DNA of 64,000 bases, from NCBI RefSeq assembly GCF_037038585.1, contig NC_092521.1:150192605-150256604 (forward strand). The letters run 5' to 3'. Positions 34,275 through 46,820 of this stretch are shown here, piece after piece; position 1 is the first letter of the stretch, and every line of letters starts with the position of its first letter. This DNA comes from Patagioenas fasciata. Taxonomy: Eukaryota > Chordata > Aves > Columbiformes > Columbidae. Under the pieces are notes generated by a model. It was given only the letters and a program-made list of their open reading frames with translations, searched no databases and was not told the origin of the DNA. The position numbers and the translations under genes were made by a program.

Positions 34275-35637
34275 CAGTACTAGTGACCTCCAGAGTGGAC
34301 TGGTCGCATTCATACTGGTCCAGGTTCAGTCCCATGTGGCACATGTGTGGATTTTAGATGTTCTTAGTCTGTAGTTTTTGACCTAAAATAGCACTGGTCT
34401 ACGAGAGAGGTGGTTTTATAGCATGGTGCCAAATACATATGTTGCATGTTCTAAGATGTGGCCTGACATTACATGGGCATGCCATCTCATGTGTACTGCC
34501 CACGTGGAACAAACCAGCACCAGAACTGCTTAGGGTTGTCTTGAGGAACTGGTTGCTCTTTTCCAAAAAACAATATGAGTGAAGCAATAGAGGCACAATG
34601 AGGTTGATAGAGAACTGAGGTCCAAGGACAAATGCGAGTACACCATAAAAATTATTTGTCAGTATAGATGTAGTCTTAGCACATCTGTCTGTCCAAGTGC
34701 TACTTGCCCAAGAAGCAGCACAAAGCTTTTTCAAGGGGTGAGATTTATACTAGTACCAGCTTTAGACCAAGGGAATTCATAACTTTTCCAAGGTTTTCAA
34801 TCTCAGTCACAGTTTCATGGCAAATCTGAAAGCTACGTCCCGAGGAGCTGTGCTGGAGCTACAAACACTACAGTTCTCAGCTGGTCTCCATGACTGAGCA
34901 GAGCTTGGTGGGAGCCTCTGTGCTCTTTTGCTAAAGTTCATTACATTTGGTTATTAGAAGGAATTTGTGGGTTTTGACAATCAGCATTTTTCAGCCAAAA
35001 TGTTTCAGAACATAGAGAGGAAAGACGAAGATTCAAGAGACAAAGGATAGAGCAGAGGAGAAAACTGGTTAAGGAAAACAGTAGGCATCAAGGAGAGCTG
35101 TCATCACACAGAAGCCAGAAACAAGCACTGAGATTCTGGGACAGAGAAAGTGTAGTGACAGAAAATGAAGAACTATGAAACAAGGGAGATGAAAAAGAAT
35201 TCTGGGAAAGAGAGGCATTAGGAAAGAAGAAAAAGAGAAACAAATAGGTCAAAAAAGAATATTAATAGGTTAAAATCTCATTTAAGACTGCAATAAGAAA
35301 GACATTAAAGAAAAACGTAGCCTAACATCACAGAAAACAAGTTTAATTTTTAAGAACTCTAATTACTATTAACACAGTTGTACAAAATTACCTGTCTGAA
35401 ATGTTTAGCAGTTACAAGCTGGTTAACAGTATATTATTCTGTCTATTAATTCCAATCTTTTAAACTTAGCTATTACATCTTCAAATGCTAATGATTAGGT
35501 AACAGAATAATGTATATAACTGCCTTAATTTTCACAAATATAAGTTGCCAAATCTATAGGCCTGAAGTATTTTATCAATACATCAATGAAATGATATTAA
35601 AACTGTTCTGTAGAATCTGAAATTTCTTTTTCCACAT

Positions 35638-37262
35638 TCATAGAATCACAGAATCATTTCAGTTGAAAGAGAGCCTCAGGATCATTGAGTCCAACCATAA
35701 CCTAACCTAACTCTGGCACTAAACCATGCCCCTAAGAACCTCATCTAAACGTGTTTTAAACCCCTCCAGGGATGGTGATTCCACCACTTCCCTGAGCAGA
35801 CTGTTCCAGTGCCAGACAACCCTTTCTGTGAAGAATTTTTTCCTTATATCCAATCGAAATCTCTCCTGGCACAACCTGAAGCCATTTCCTCTTGTCCTAT
35901 CACCTGTTACTTGGGAGAAGGGATGAACACCCTCCACGCTACAACCTCCTTTCAGGTAGTTGTAGACAGCAACAAGGTCTCCCCTCAGCCCCCTTTTCCT
36001 CAGGCTAAACAGCCCCAGTTCCCTCAGTTGCTCCTCATCAGACTTGTGCTCCAGGCCACTTACCAACTTTGTCACCCTCTTTTGCACTCTCTCTAGTACT
36101 TCAGTGTTCTTCTTATCATGAGGAGCCTAAAACTAAACACAGGATTCAAGGTGCGGCTTCACCAGCACCAAGTACAGTGGCAGAATCACTTCCCTAGTCC
36201 TGCTGATCACACTATTCCTGATACAAGCCAGGATTCTGTTGGCCTTTTTGGCCACCTGGGCACACTGCTGGCTCATACTCAGCTGCCTGTCAATCAACAT
36301 CCCCAGATCTCTCTCTGTCAGGCAGCTTTCCAGCCACTCTTCCCAAAGCCTGTAGTGTTCCATGGGTTTGTTGTGACCCAAGTGGAGGAAGGCACTTGGC
36401 CTTGTTAAATCTCAGACAACTGATCTCAGACAAATGATCCAGCTGGTCCAGATCCTTTTGTATGGCCTTCCTACCCTCCAGCAGATCAACATGCCCACCC
36501 AACTTGGTGTCATCTGCAAACTTAGGGTGCACTTGATCCCTTAATCCAGATCACTGATTAAGAGATTAAACAGAACTGGCTCCAATACTGGCCGCCAACT
36601 GGATTTAGCTCTGTTTACAACTCTTTGGGCCCGGGCCTCTAGTCAGTTCTTTACCCAGGGGAAAGTGTGCTCATCCAGACCATGAGCTGCCAGCTTCTCC
36701 AAGAGAATGATGTGGGAAAGGATACCAAAGGTTCTGCTGAAGTCTAAGTACACAATATCCACAGCCTTTCCCTCATCTACTAGGTGAGTCACTTTGTCGT
36801 AGAAGGAGACCAGGTTGCTCAAACAGGACCTACCTTTTATAACCCCATGTTGACTGGGCCTGGTCACTTTGTTTTCTTATATGTGCCATGTGATGTCACT
36901 CAGTATGTTCTGCTCCATGACCTTCCCTGGCACCAAGGTCAGACTGAGAGGTCTGTAGTTCCCTGGATCCTCCTTCCAGCCCTTCTTGTAGATGGGTGTC
37001 ACATTTGCCAGCTTCCAGTCAACTGGGACCTCCCCAGTTAGCCAGGATTGCTGATAGATAATAGAAAGTGGTTCAGTGATCACCTCCACCAGCTCTCTCA
37101 GCACCCTTGGGTGTATCCCATCTGGCCTCATAGCCTTGTGGGTGTCCAAGTGGTGTAGCAGGTCACTAACTATTTCCCCTTGGATTAGTGGGGCTTCTTT
37201 CTGTTCCCCATCACTGTGTTCTGCCTGAGGGGACTGGTATTGTATTACTTTGCTCAGCTTCC
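35638..37262 (-). mobile_element. CR1 LINE, 5'-truncated and degenerate, with RT fragments
   Basis: A minus-oriented CR1 of about 1.6 kb. The 3' tail is at the left (CATAGAATCACAGAATCA). Moving right are the reverse-transcriptase domain fragments in several frames: [19 protein letters not shown] near 36.46-36.52 kb (catalytic YADD-type motif as FADD), KAVDIVYLDFSRTF near 36.73-36.77 kb, and MRPDGIHPRVLRELVEVITE near 37.07-37.13 kb. The endonuclease part is missing. Frameshifts and stops make it inactive. It is older than the copy at 59.2 kb judging by the number of disruptions. It lies in sense with the host gene's last intron. Confidence 0.92.
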
Positions 37263-37353
37263 TTTCTAAGATAGAAAAAAAAATTGTAAAGGGAAGTAGT
37301 TAAATCAACACAGAGGATTCTTCAAGGCTCATCTTAAAAATTTCGGCCACTAC

Positions 37354-37457
37354 CTTTCTGTGGTTTGCCTTTCTTGACCTTTGTGTTTCTTCAGTTTCTC
37401 CATTTCAGCAGTATGGGATCTTTCAGCAGCTTGCTGTTCAGGTACTACATTTGTTAT
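37354..37457 (-). CDS. Coiled-coil gene exon (penultimate coding)
   Basis: Minus-strand acceptor TTTACTCACTTTCAG, then 104 bp open in one frame: ITNVVPEQQAAERSH followed by TAEMEKLKKHKGQERQTTE, then AG of a split codon at the donor AG|GTAGTGG. The sequence is Glu/Lys/Gln-rich and helical. Phase in (0) matches the upstream exon 38398-38522 (ends at a codon boundary). Phase out (2) matches the terminal exon at 32706. Both splice sites are good, so this is one of the best-supported exons of the set. The CR1 insertion ends only about 90 bp from its donor. Confidence 0.65.
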
Positions 37458-38397
37458 CTGAAAGTGAGTAAACCAGTGTTTGTTTTCTTTGCCAACTATG
37501 AAAAAACAAATACAAAGTTTTGCTCACACACAGTGCTATTCCTGGGACAAGTTTTCCTGTTTGGGCCCATTAGATATTTCCAGTATCCAGTTAAAGATTG
37601 AAAGGTTTTGTAACCTAAGACACCAGTTCAAAGTCAGCTCTTTTTTTTTTTTTAATTTTTTTCTAAGGATTGTGACTATTAGGCAACATTTTGGCAGCTA
37701 TAACAAAAACAGCACTGTGGATAGTTACATGCAATCTTATCCTATCTATACAGGTCTTATCTCATCTTACTGCTATCAATGTTAAAATTGTCATTGCCTT
37801 AAATTGGATGAGGACTCAAGACCTATAATCATAAATTCTCCATGGCAAAACCAGTAGTTTGTGGAAAGTCTATGGTCAAGCAATTACAACAAAGAACTGA
37901 GCTCCTGATTCAGACCTAACTCTGATTTTCACAGTTATGTCTATACTTGGGGTCCAGGAATGCTTTCTAACATTTGCTTTTGTGTGGGTACCCTGACTCA
38001 AATCAGTCCCATGTCAAGTGTAAGAGCTAGGAAAATCTGGTACACAGACTAGACGGGAGCTGTGGCATATATCTAGTGCACCTGATTGGGTGGAAGTACC
38101 TATGCAGGTGCCCACATAGCATCCATATCATGCAACTTGGACACAGCCCGACTTTTGATCTCCACTCTCCTTTCTGGGAAGCTGATTCCTGTTTCTCTCA
38201 GAGAAACATAATGAGAAATTCTGCAAGGTCCTGGGATAACGTTTCTCCATAAATGTCTACTACTAACACTACTTTAGCATCTAAAATGTTAAAGACACAG
38301 TAGTTCTGTGACATCCACACATTTTAAAAAGGTCTGTACATAAATATATATAAAAGATACAACTAAATGTATTCGCTTGTAATAATTAAAAGACCAC
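37458..38397 (-). other. Intron between two C-terminal exons
   Basis: 0.94 kb, AT-rich, with no recognisable element. Confidence 0.5.
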
Positions 38398-38522
38398 CTT
38401 GTCCATAAGTTCTTCCTTCTGTTTTGTAAGATGTTGCTTTTGCAATTCTCTTTTCTCCTTGGGCATTATAATTTCAGTTTCACTTGGCATTGGAAGATTG
38501 GTCATTATAACTTCTTTTTCTT
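38398..38522 (-). CDS. Coiled-coil gene exon
   Basis: 125 bp minus-strand exon between an acceptor AAATAG (38523-38528) and a donor GACAAG|GTGGTC. Two bases complete a split codon, then 41 open codons read EKEVIMTNLPMPSETEIIMP and KEKRELQKQHLTKQKEELMDK. The second half is a clear heptad-like coiled coil. The upstream exon 46769-46820 ends with a single G, giving GAA (Glu) at the junction; the downstream exon starts at phase 0, so both joins fit. The acceptor's pyrimidine tract is weak, which lowers confidence slightly. Confidence 0.62.
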
Positions 38523-38853
38523 CTATTTACAGTGCTGAGAACTGACAAATAAAGTCTAATCTAATGAGCATACAAACCTGGTTTAGTTTCCTGTAATATT
38601 TTTATCATTCAGGAAAAGAGAGCACCATTGACTAGGGATGCCATATCAGAAATCTGAAAGAAATTAAGCAACCTCAAATCTTCCATTCTCTCTCAGCAGG
38701 ATGTCATATATATTATTTTTCCAACTGTAAATTATATTCTCTATATGATAGAGCAAGTCTGGAAAAAAAAAAAACAAACAAAAAAACAATTATGAGAGGC
38801 TTGTTCAGTCATCCCTCCATCCATCTGGTGCTTCTTCACACCTCAGACAAATA

Positions 38854-39086
38854 CAGGGTGTTTCAAAAAGATGCACCCAATTTGAAATCACTAAATCTCT
38901 GCAACCATGAACTGCCCATGATTAACCACCATTAGCAACTAATCTGGAACACAGAGCATTTACAAAAAGGTTATTAAAACTTGATAACTCATTAAACCGT
39001 TTGTACATTTTGGTGTAATTGTAACATGTGGCCATTGTGAAATGTACTGCTCTATGAAATTTGGTCTATCTTTTTGAAACGCTCTG
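38854..39086. mobile_element. Mariner-type MITE, 233 bp
   Basis: Terminal inverted repeats: CAGGGTGTTTCAAAAAGAT at the left and the inverse of CAGAGCGTTTCAAAAAGAT at the right, with about 20 of 24 terminal positions matching. The element is flanked by TA on both sides (38852-38853 and 39087-39088), the target-site duplication of Tc1/mariner elements. The interior is AT-rich and too short for a transposase, so it is non-autonomous. It lies inside an intron of the minus-strand gene. Confidence 0.85.
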
Positions 39087-39499
39087 TACATATTTCCTCT
39101 CCCAAGATACATTTCATCTCCATTGCGTTTCCATACGTGTCCACACAAACACAGTGGACATGAACCTGGTAAATCAAACACATTATCAATCTGTCTGTTT
39201 GAACAGAACTTCCAGGCTTTCGATAGTTTTGTATTAAACCCTAGCTCTATCCAGATCAAGTCCTCATTGTGTTTTTTCAGCTGCAGATACATTCCATTTT
39301 CTCTCACATACACTCACAAATAGTTATGTGGCTAGTTCAGAGGTGGAAACACCACAGTTAAAGAACAGATAGTATTGCAAATACATTGCAGCATCAGGCC
39401 TTTTAAAATAATTTTATCTACATACTATGAAAGCTTCAAATAAAACTCAATGTAAATGTTACTTATTACTAAATGACTGCAAAACCAATTGCATGGTCA

Positions 39500-39610
39500 A
39501 ATTCTCCTTACACACATGGATTTTATACTGGTGTAACACCTTAGATTTTTATGGCAATATAGCTGGGTAAATTGAGAGTTTGTAAAAGCAGAATCGGGCC
39601 CAATGCAGCT
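39500..39610. repeat. Possible ancient amniote repeat fragment
   Basis: Contains ACTGGTGTAACACC and, further on, GTAAAAGCAGAATCGGGCCC. These resemble the conserved ends of very old amniote LINE/SINE families. The identification is from memory of the pattern only. Confidence 0.25.
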
Positions 39611-42291
39611 ATACACAAAATGGGCTGGATGTCAAGCCGTGGAATAACAGTGCAAAGCAACTCTAAAGCCACAAGATTCGATTCTTAGTTGCTTGTAATA
39701 TAAGCATAACAGGGCTTCTGTAACCCTTCTTCATACCTTCGCCAACTGTTGGGACACAGCAGGGTAGAAAAGACTGAGTCTAAAGACTTCCCGCAGTCTG
39801 AAGGTCCCCAGTTCTTGGGATGGTCCTGTGAGGAATAAGTAGCGTTTTTAAACTCCAGTTCAGTATGACAGTCAAAAATAAATGAATGACAGTTGCACTT
39901 GTGTTTCATGTAACATTTGCTGTGAAAAGATAGTAAACCTTCCAACTTCAGTGCTAAGGGTAGCTACTTCCTAGGCTTCGAACAGTTACATTTTAAACAT
40001 ATACATTCCCTGCGTTATATTTTTCCAGCTCACTCCTTTTCCTCATTGCAAATCATTACTATGTTTCTCATTAGGTCACTTTAGTCCCTTCTGGGTTTTG
40101 ATATTCTTTCTACTGTGTTTTTATTTATTCCCCTGAAATCTCTGTCATCACATGTATCTCTCAAAACCATGCTGTTTCTGGCTGAAGAGTAAATCTCTTT
40201 GCAAACACAGAAAACAACCATAAATCGGATTAAAATTCAACTTTCAAAGATGGTCAAGACTCCTGTGCCTTTTCAAGAGCATCTCCAGCTGATTGAAGTG
40301 CATTCTTAAAACAGAAAGAGTCCAGATCAATCTCTTGATCAGAAAAGTCCTTGATATTTAAACTGTATTTCATATCCTTCAGCTTTAAAACCTCAGGCAG
40401 GCCTAATTAAATTTTATTCAGATTTTTATATAAAACTGATAAGAAACACTGAACACTAATGTACCAACCATTAGTGCATTTAAATGTTTGCTTTTCAAAA
40501 GTTGGAAATGTATCATTTTAAGTATTTACTGCTGTTACTCATTCAACTCACTGCAGAGTGATGGACTAAATTTTATACCCTCTTTAAGACGACTGAAGCT
40601 AATTAAGCAAGTTTCTGCCCCCTATTGATCTAACCAATGAAACGTGGATGAAGGGCTAAGAAACTACTGCTTTCTTCCTTCCACTCAATTTAAGTTCTTA
40701 TGTGCCATTGTTTTATTTTATGCTAATGTTGTTCAGAGTAGGACACCAGGGCACCCCATAACCATAAGCCTACTGAATATTCTGCACTGTGAGCTTCAGC
40801 TCTCAGTGAGCACCCTTGGTACATTCGCATGGTCTTTGGACTGCCTCAACACATGACCATCTGTCGTGATTGCATGGTGCCTCTCCACAACTGGGTCGGA
40901 CCATTGCCTGAGGGCATTAGGTTCCAGACAATGCTGGTTTAGATGAACAGTTTGGTTAACACTCCAAGGGCCATCTGTTCTACAGGAAATCCTTTCTCTG
41001 TGTCATTAATGAAGTGTTCCCAGCACATAACTATATATTTGTCTAATTTTATAAGCTTTTATGCAATGGGAAGTATGAGGGCATGTTATTTGCAAATGAA
41101 TCATTCGCAAAAATACCAAATTTCATTACATAAGTTTGCTCGATACACCTCTTAGTACAGATGAACACTAACTATTTGGCAGAGGAAGTCTTTGCTTAGC
41201 TAGTGTTTCGGCACGGTTACACCACCTCAGTACTTCAGGCAATTTAAAAGAACTAAACCTCCATCTAAACCTTGCAAATAAAGTCTATTGCTTCCTGGAA
41301 ATCAGAACATGAATTTAACTATGGTGAGGAAGTTGAGCTCCTCTGTAGTGTAGGTTAGGCTGTTGCATATTAGCATGGTGATTATAAGAATTACATTTCA
41401 GGGAAGACCTTTCATATATTTCAGATATGTAATCAAATGCATAATTAATTTGTGGAAAATTAAGCATGGCCAGAATCTAATAACTTTTTTTTTTTTTTTT
41501 AATAAGTTTTTCATGTTCATTAAGCTTTTCATTCATTGTTCAAACACACTCAACTTTCTGGCATTGGAACTGTAACTTACTGATCAGGAAAGCGCATTCT
41601 ACAACTAGTCTTTCGGTAACATTTCCTGCTCCTCCCAATCTCATTTTCATCTTAACAGGTGAAAGTTTGAAATACAACATATCCTACTTATCTCAGTACA
41701 AAAAGCTACTTACAGCTGTATTACTAAAAAATATTTTTACTTCATATTTCATATTTCAAAATATGATTAGATTTCACCCTTGACAAGACTCCTAATTGCC
41801 TAAAAGGTTCTAAAAGTGAACCCTCTTGGCTGAGCAGGCATGAAGACCTGGAGAGAGATGAAGATAGAATGGATTTACAGACTTGCTCAGAAGGTTTGAT
41901 AGGTTTTTGCTTTACGCTTAATATAGAAGAGTGTTGTAAATATTGGACATAGTGACCTGACTGGGAACCTTCCATTTTGGGGAATTTCAGGAATATTCTT
42001 TCTTCTTTCTTAAGTCCTGAAATTAGAATTACTTGAGTAATTTTAAAAAAATCTAGAACCTTAAGATTTATGTGCTAGCCAAAGGTTACTGCCATTTTTT
42101 TTTATTTAGTTATAGCTTCCACCACTTGCAATACATCTGGCATCAAAATGTTTTTATAAATGTCTGTTCAGATCATAGAGAAAATTCATTCCTTTTAGTC
42201 TACTTAAGTTCAGAAAGGTCTGGCAAACTTGAATGAGTCTCAACAATATTAATAGGACAGATGTCAACCCTAATAAATGGTTTTCCCATTA

Positions 42292-42310
42292 CTTATGATA
42301 TTATCATAAG
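42292..42310. repeat. 19 bp AT-rich palindrome
   Basis: CTTATGATA-T-TATCATAAG, a perfect 9 bp inverted repeat around one base. Probably chance in AT-rich DNA. Confidence 0.7.
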
Positions 42311-45300
42311 GTTTTATGGTAGTAAGGAGAAACGTTGAAGAATATAAATACTAAGGAAGAAAACCATTCAGTATGTACTAAATATCAGGAGTTAAGAGAT
42401 GAATTTAGGGAAGCTGGAAAACAGAATGACAACAAGAAACTGAACTACAAATGAGAGACATGAAGCAATGCAACAGATTTCGGAAGAACTGTGACAATCT
42501 TATTACCTGTGACATTATTTCTGCTCTACTATTATACCCTTCCCATCATGACATTACTTGGCTATGAATTATTCGCTTTAAATGAAGAAAAGAATAAAAA
42601 TCACTCAATAAGTAAAACCTCCCCATTAATGGGACTAGCTGGAATGATCTAATATATTTTTCCACCTATAGTCTCCTGTTTCTGTAATAAACACTATTTC
42701 TTACTGCGTATATCTCCGATTTTATCAACAGTGCAGTATGCAGTAATCAGCTACCACTGAAACAGAGTATAAACAGATATCCTATTATTTTCAAAATCTT
42801 CATCTGCAGCAAAATGGCTTTTCCAGTGTAAATATAATCCCTATCTAGATACATAAAAATTTCTAGAGGTGAATGCAGGTGTCCCCTGCTCTATCTACAA
42901 AACAAAATTACACAACCAAACCTGCTACAGTACAAACACCAAGTAAAATATCAGCTAACACCATATGTGTACTTAATAGTAATTGAATGGTAATTGAAAA
43001 CTAGTTGAACTTTATTGAGTGTGCTATTGTGTGCTCCTTCAAACCCACAGTCAACAATTAAAAAAACTCTACAGCATAGCCTTACGATATCATTTAGTCT
43101 TTTACTCATTAATAGCAGCTTGTATCTTGAAAGCACTTCAGGCCATGCCAAAGTCTACATGGTTTTGGAAAAGCACCGTCCTCCCAGAGCCGTGGAGCTG
43201 TGGGCAGGGTGTCAGGTTGGGCATGGACACCCCACATCCCCGTGTGATGTCCAGTGAGGAGTGTCAGGTCTGTGCTTGCATCCACTTCTTTAAGAGACTG
43301 AAGGGAATAAATGTCCTTTGGTGTTTTCAGAAGGGTGCATGGAGGAGGATTCACGTACTTTCTTGTGGGATCAATACAATGTTGATCAATATCAATACAA
43401 AGCCATACAAAAACATATCTTAAAGCAATTACGAAGGGTTGTAGAAACCAGAAAGAACAACAGTATGAGTATTAGTAACATAACAGAACTATGGTTATTA
43501 TGGATGGGATGTTATTGGAAATTCAGCTAACAGGAAAAAAAAAAGGTTGCAAAATAACAGTAGTAAATTGGTCAAAAATAGTATACAGCCAAGGATCATG
43601 AAAGACAGAACAGGAGAACTGGGTATTAAAGGAACACAGGAAAATGTAAGCTGTGTTTCAAAGTCCTCAAAACATTTCTAACGTGAGAAGAACTAGGCCA
43701 GGTCATTTTAAAGGTGAGACTATAATCAAGGGCTCCTTGAGTTCCTCAGGTATAATCAGACAGGCACAGACTTTGTCAATGGATAGTGGGTTTTTGACAT
43801 ACTTATCACAGGAAAATTCACAAAATACTAAAAGAAGCAAGATGAAGAAAAGCATTTTGAACCACAAGAATTATACCTAATAGAATACTGGAAAAACTGA
43901 AACTTATTTTATTAAATTGTACTGGAATAAAAGAGGAGACCTAAAAATCTGCCCTTAAAAGGACCGAAAAAGGTTTTGGAGGTAGTGTTGAGGCTGATTT
44001 TCAGTCAAAATTTTATGTCGTTGGTAGTGAGATTGAAATTTTATGTCGTTGCTGCTGATATTTTACCGTATGATTAAAGAATTAGGGAAGGTAGAGATCT
44101 GGGTAAGTGTCAAAGCAGTACTTAAATTACACTGAATCCATTAAATAAGAATATAAATTAAATTATTCAATAAAGGATATTCCTCTATGTCTGCAACTTT
44201 TGGAGCCATAAGCCTAAGTAACGAATAGATAATTACTAATAGTATTTTGTTGTTGTTGTTGTTGTTTAGTACAATCAAATACCACTTTCAAACATTACAC
44301 ATATTTCAACTACCTTAGATATGCTCCAGTTCAGTTTATCTCAGCATATGGCTTGTTCTCACCACATGCCATAGATTTCTAAATCTAACTATGATTAATA
44401 GGATATGTCAAATAACTGTTGAAGGAAATCCAGTTTCAGAAAGTGAGGCTGATTAATACATTGATTTAGATACTAACTTCTAAGCATTGACTTTTTCTTT
44501 TCCTATTATTTGAAGCTTTAGGAAGATCAGGGATATCAAGAAGCCTTTGCTCAAATAAAGGCATTGTGAAACCTAAATTTTATCTAACTTTAGGATAATA
44601 AAACAATTTAAAATCTCTTGTTCTTGTAATGGTTTCCTATGCTTATTCTGATATTAAAAAATATTCTGCAAAAGTTAAAGAATGTCTACAAATACACATT
44701 TGCATTTTCCGGGCAATTACTCTCTAAAATGATTAAAATATAATTAATAGCAAAAGAGAAATCCAAACAGTGTAACTGTCCCCACACCTTTGGTAAATGG
44801 CAGGATGGAGTAGAAGAACAGATGACAAATTACATTTTTATTTGATTATGGTCACATTCAGAAACCTCAATATTAGAGTGAGTTTTTAAATAGTTCAAGT
44901 AACTAATGAAATTGGTTATAGATTTGTAAGTGCTAATTATTCTTATGAAGGAAGAAAGAGCGATCTTTAAAGCAAAACCTTCAAATGCTATTAACATGTT
45001 AAAAAAAATTTCCTTATAACTCTCACATGTTATTTACTTTAAGGATTCCAAAGTTTGCAAGTTTATGGAAGGACTTATAAGAGTAAGCCTTTGAAAAAGG
45101 AGGATGATTTACATAAAGCAGACCACACTTTTAATCAAATAAGTGTTTTTGATCATTCAGCATGAAAAACAAAGAAAATACAAATGGAAATCTATTCACT
45201 AAACATTAAAAATAACACAAAGACATATAGCTTTCTCACAAAATCTTTTAGGCCACTATCACTGGAATCCCCTCACATGACATTTTAAATGAAACTAGAA

Positions 45301-46768
45301 TTTCATGAAGGACAAATGAATTCTTTGAATGATCTGCTTTCTGGAGTTAGTATGTTCACTTCATCATGGGCGTATTTTAAAGTGTTTGGGAGATAGAGAT
45401 TACTATAGATTTTTGAAAATTACACTGAGCATTAAAAACATTTTAAAATTTAGCTATGTAGTCATGTATACTTTATTTGCAGACTCTTCTATATTCCAAT
45501 AGCATTTCTTGTTTTGCAATAATCTTTACTTTCAAGAGAATTCAATGATTTCTTAATATCCTGAGTAATGAAAGCTACAAGCCAGTAAGATCACTATATA
45601 AATATTTATCTGTTTGTCAGATTTCCTTCAGCTACATATTTTCATAATGCTTGTATTATTGTTCCTCGAAGGCTGGGACAAGTTAAGCACATACATTTGG
45701 AAGACTAAGCAACCATACCTCCTATCAGGTATAAAAACCTAGAGGAACTAGAGGGTCTCCACAATAGGTATCTTAGTCATTTCTCAAGAGCCTCCCAGCA
45801 CCACCCAGGACCCACACTGGCTCAGACACCAGTTTTACCCAAATGCCTGAGCAACATTTTCAATTCTGCTTCTACTTCCACAGTCCCTTTGGGATCTTAT
45901 CCTACTCAGTTAACCTTGATGAAGTAGAGGAAATGTTTTTCACATGCGGGCAGACATGCATCTCAGCTTTAGCTTCAGAAATAAAAGTCTATTCAATACC
46001 TCGACTACCTTTTTATTTAAACTTGTTGTGCGAAGACACTGTTGTAGTAGAGTAAGCTGTTGGTCTTCTGCAATACTATGGCATGAGCTTAAGGCAGGAT
46101 TTGTGCTGCTTTTGGTCTTGGAATATGTAGGTATTATGTCAAACAGCAGGCACCCTGCTTTTCTGTCTCTGTGATTCATGTAATTGAATTTTTTGGTAAA
46201 GCACTGCTGCCTGTGGACAAAACTAGGATTTGAGGTCTAGTATTTAAATGTTTTTCAGTATTTTTAGCTATCTATGAGGTACAATGGTAATAGAGGGATT
46301 TCTTCTGTCATTACATTGTAAGTTGAACTGAAATCTGCAGTTATGCTTACTCACCAATTATAGCTGTCAAACATCACACCTCATGACCTACCATGCTCAT
46401 TCTCTCTAGATTAAAGGGCAAGGAACAGTGAGTACGCTTCAATTCAAAAGGGTAGTGAGTAGAAGATATGGACCTAGTCTAGTAGTGATGTTACTTAACT
46501 CCATTTAGATAAAACGGAAAAAAGACTGTTTAAAAGAGTATAATTGAAATGTAAATAGACTGTTACTAGTGCAGTGTAAGGAAAGTATTTAATTACTCAG
46601 TTAAAACGCAAATGTGGGCTTAAGAGAAATCAGTGCAAAAAGAAAAACTAGACTAGGACAAATAAAATAGAGGTATAACACAAGCAGAGCACTTTGCATT
46701 ATTAGCCAATACAATCTATACTTTACTTAGGAAACCACGTTAATGGTGTACTTTTTTCTGTGCCACAC

Positions 46769-46820
46769 CCAGGACACTTGGAACTTTTGTCTTCGTATAT
46801 TCTGTCTTCTCCTTCTGCTG
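46769..46820 (-). CDS. Coiled-coil gene exon (short)
   Basis: 52 bp minus-strand exon: acceptor GGTGGTTCCTTTTAG, then QQKEKTEYTKTKVPSVL plus one base (G), with donor CCTGG|GTGTGG. The leftover G pairs with AA of the 38.5 kb exon to make GAA, so the frame continues into EKEVIMTNL. Phase in is 0, matching either 49903-49968 or, if that exon is skipped, 53577-53636. The acceptor is strong and the donor moderate. A longer version ending at an AAAAAA|GTACAC donor (46752) is possible but would break the downstream phase. Confidence 0.5.

Larger units (their letters stand above)
32707..37353 (-). other. Last intron of the coiled-coil gene
   Basis: 4.6 kb intron, AT-rich. It holds a poly(T) run (about 33370-33391), a 3 x 15 bp tandem repeat (34230-34274), a purine-rich stretch (about 35000-35260) and a CR1 fragment (35638-37262). 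Confidence 0.5.
38523..46768 (-). other. Intron of the coiled-coil gene (8.2 kb)
   Basis: AT-rich. It holds the mariner-type MITE at 38854-39086, an old-repeat-like stretch near 39500-39610, a 19 bp palindrome at 42292-42310 and a TTG microsatellite near 44247-44266. An exon-like segment at 39737-39825 has good splice sites but does not fit the reading phase. Confidence 0.45.

Noticed and set aside
38960-39313. 117-codon minus-strand frame with ...FQKDRPNFIEQYISQW
   Set aside because: Much of it is the MITE and its inverted repeat translated; not a gene.
39737-39825. Minus-strand exon-like segment (PSQELGTFRLREVFRL and so on) with a strong acceptor and an AAG|GTATGA donor
   Set aside because: Neither open frame joins in phase with the 38.5 kb exon, while the 46.8 kb exon does without it; kept only as a possible alternative exon.
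41742-41975. 77-codon minus-strand frame with an internal TTCATCTCTCTCCAG acceptor-like site
   Set aside because: No matching donor and no phase link to the coiled-coil exons.
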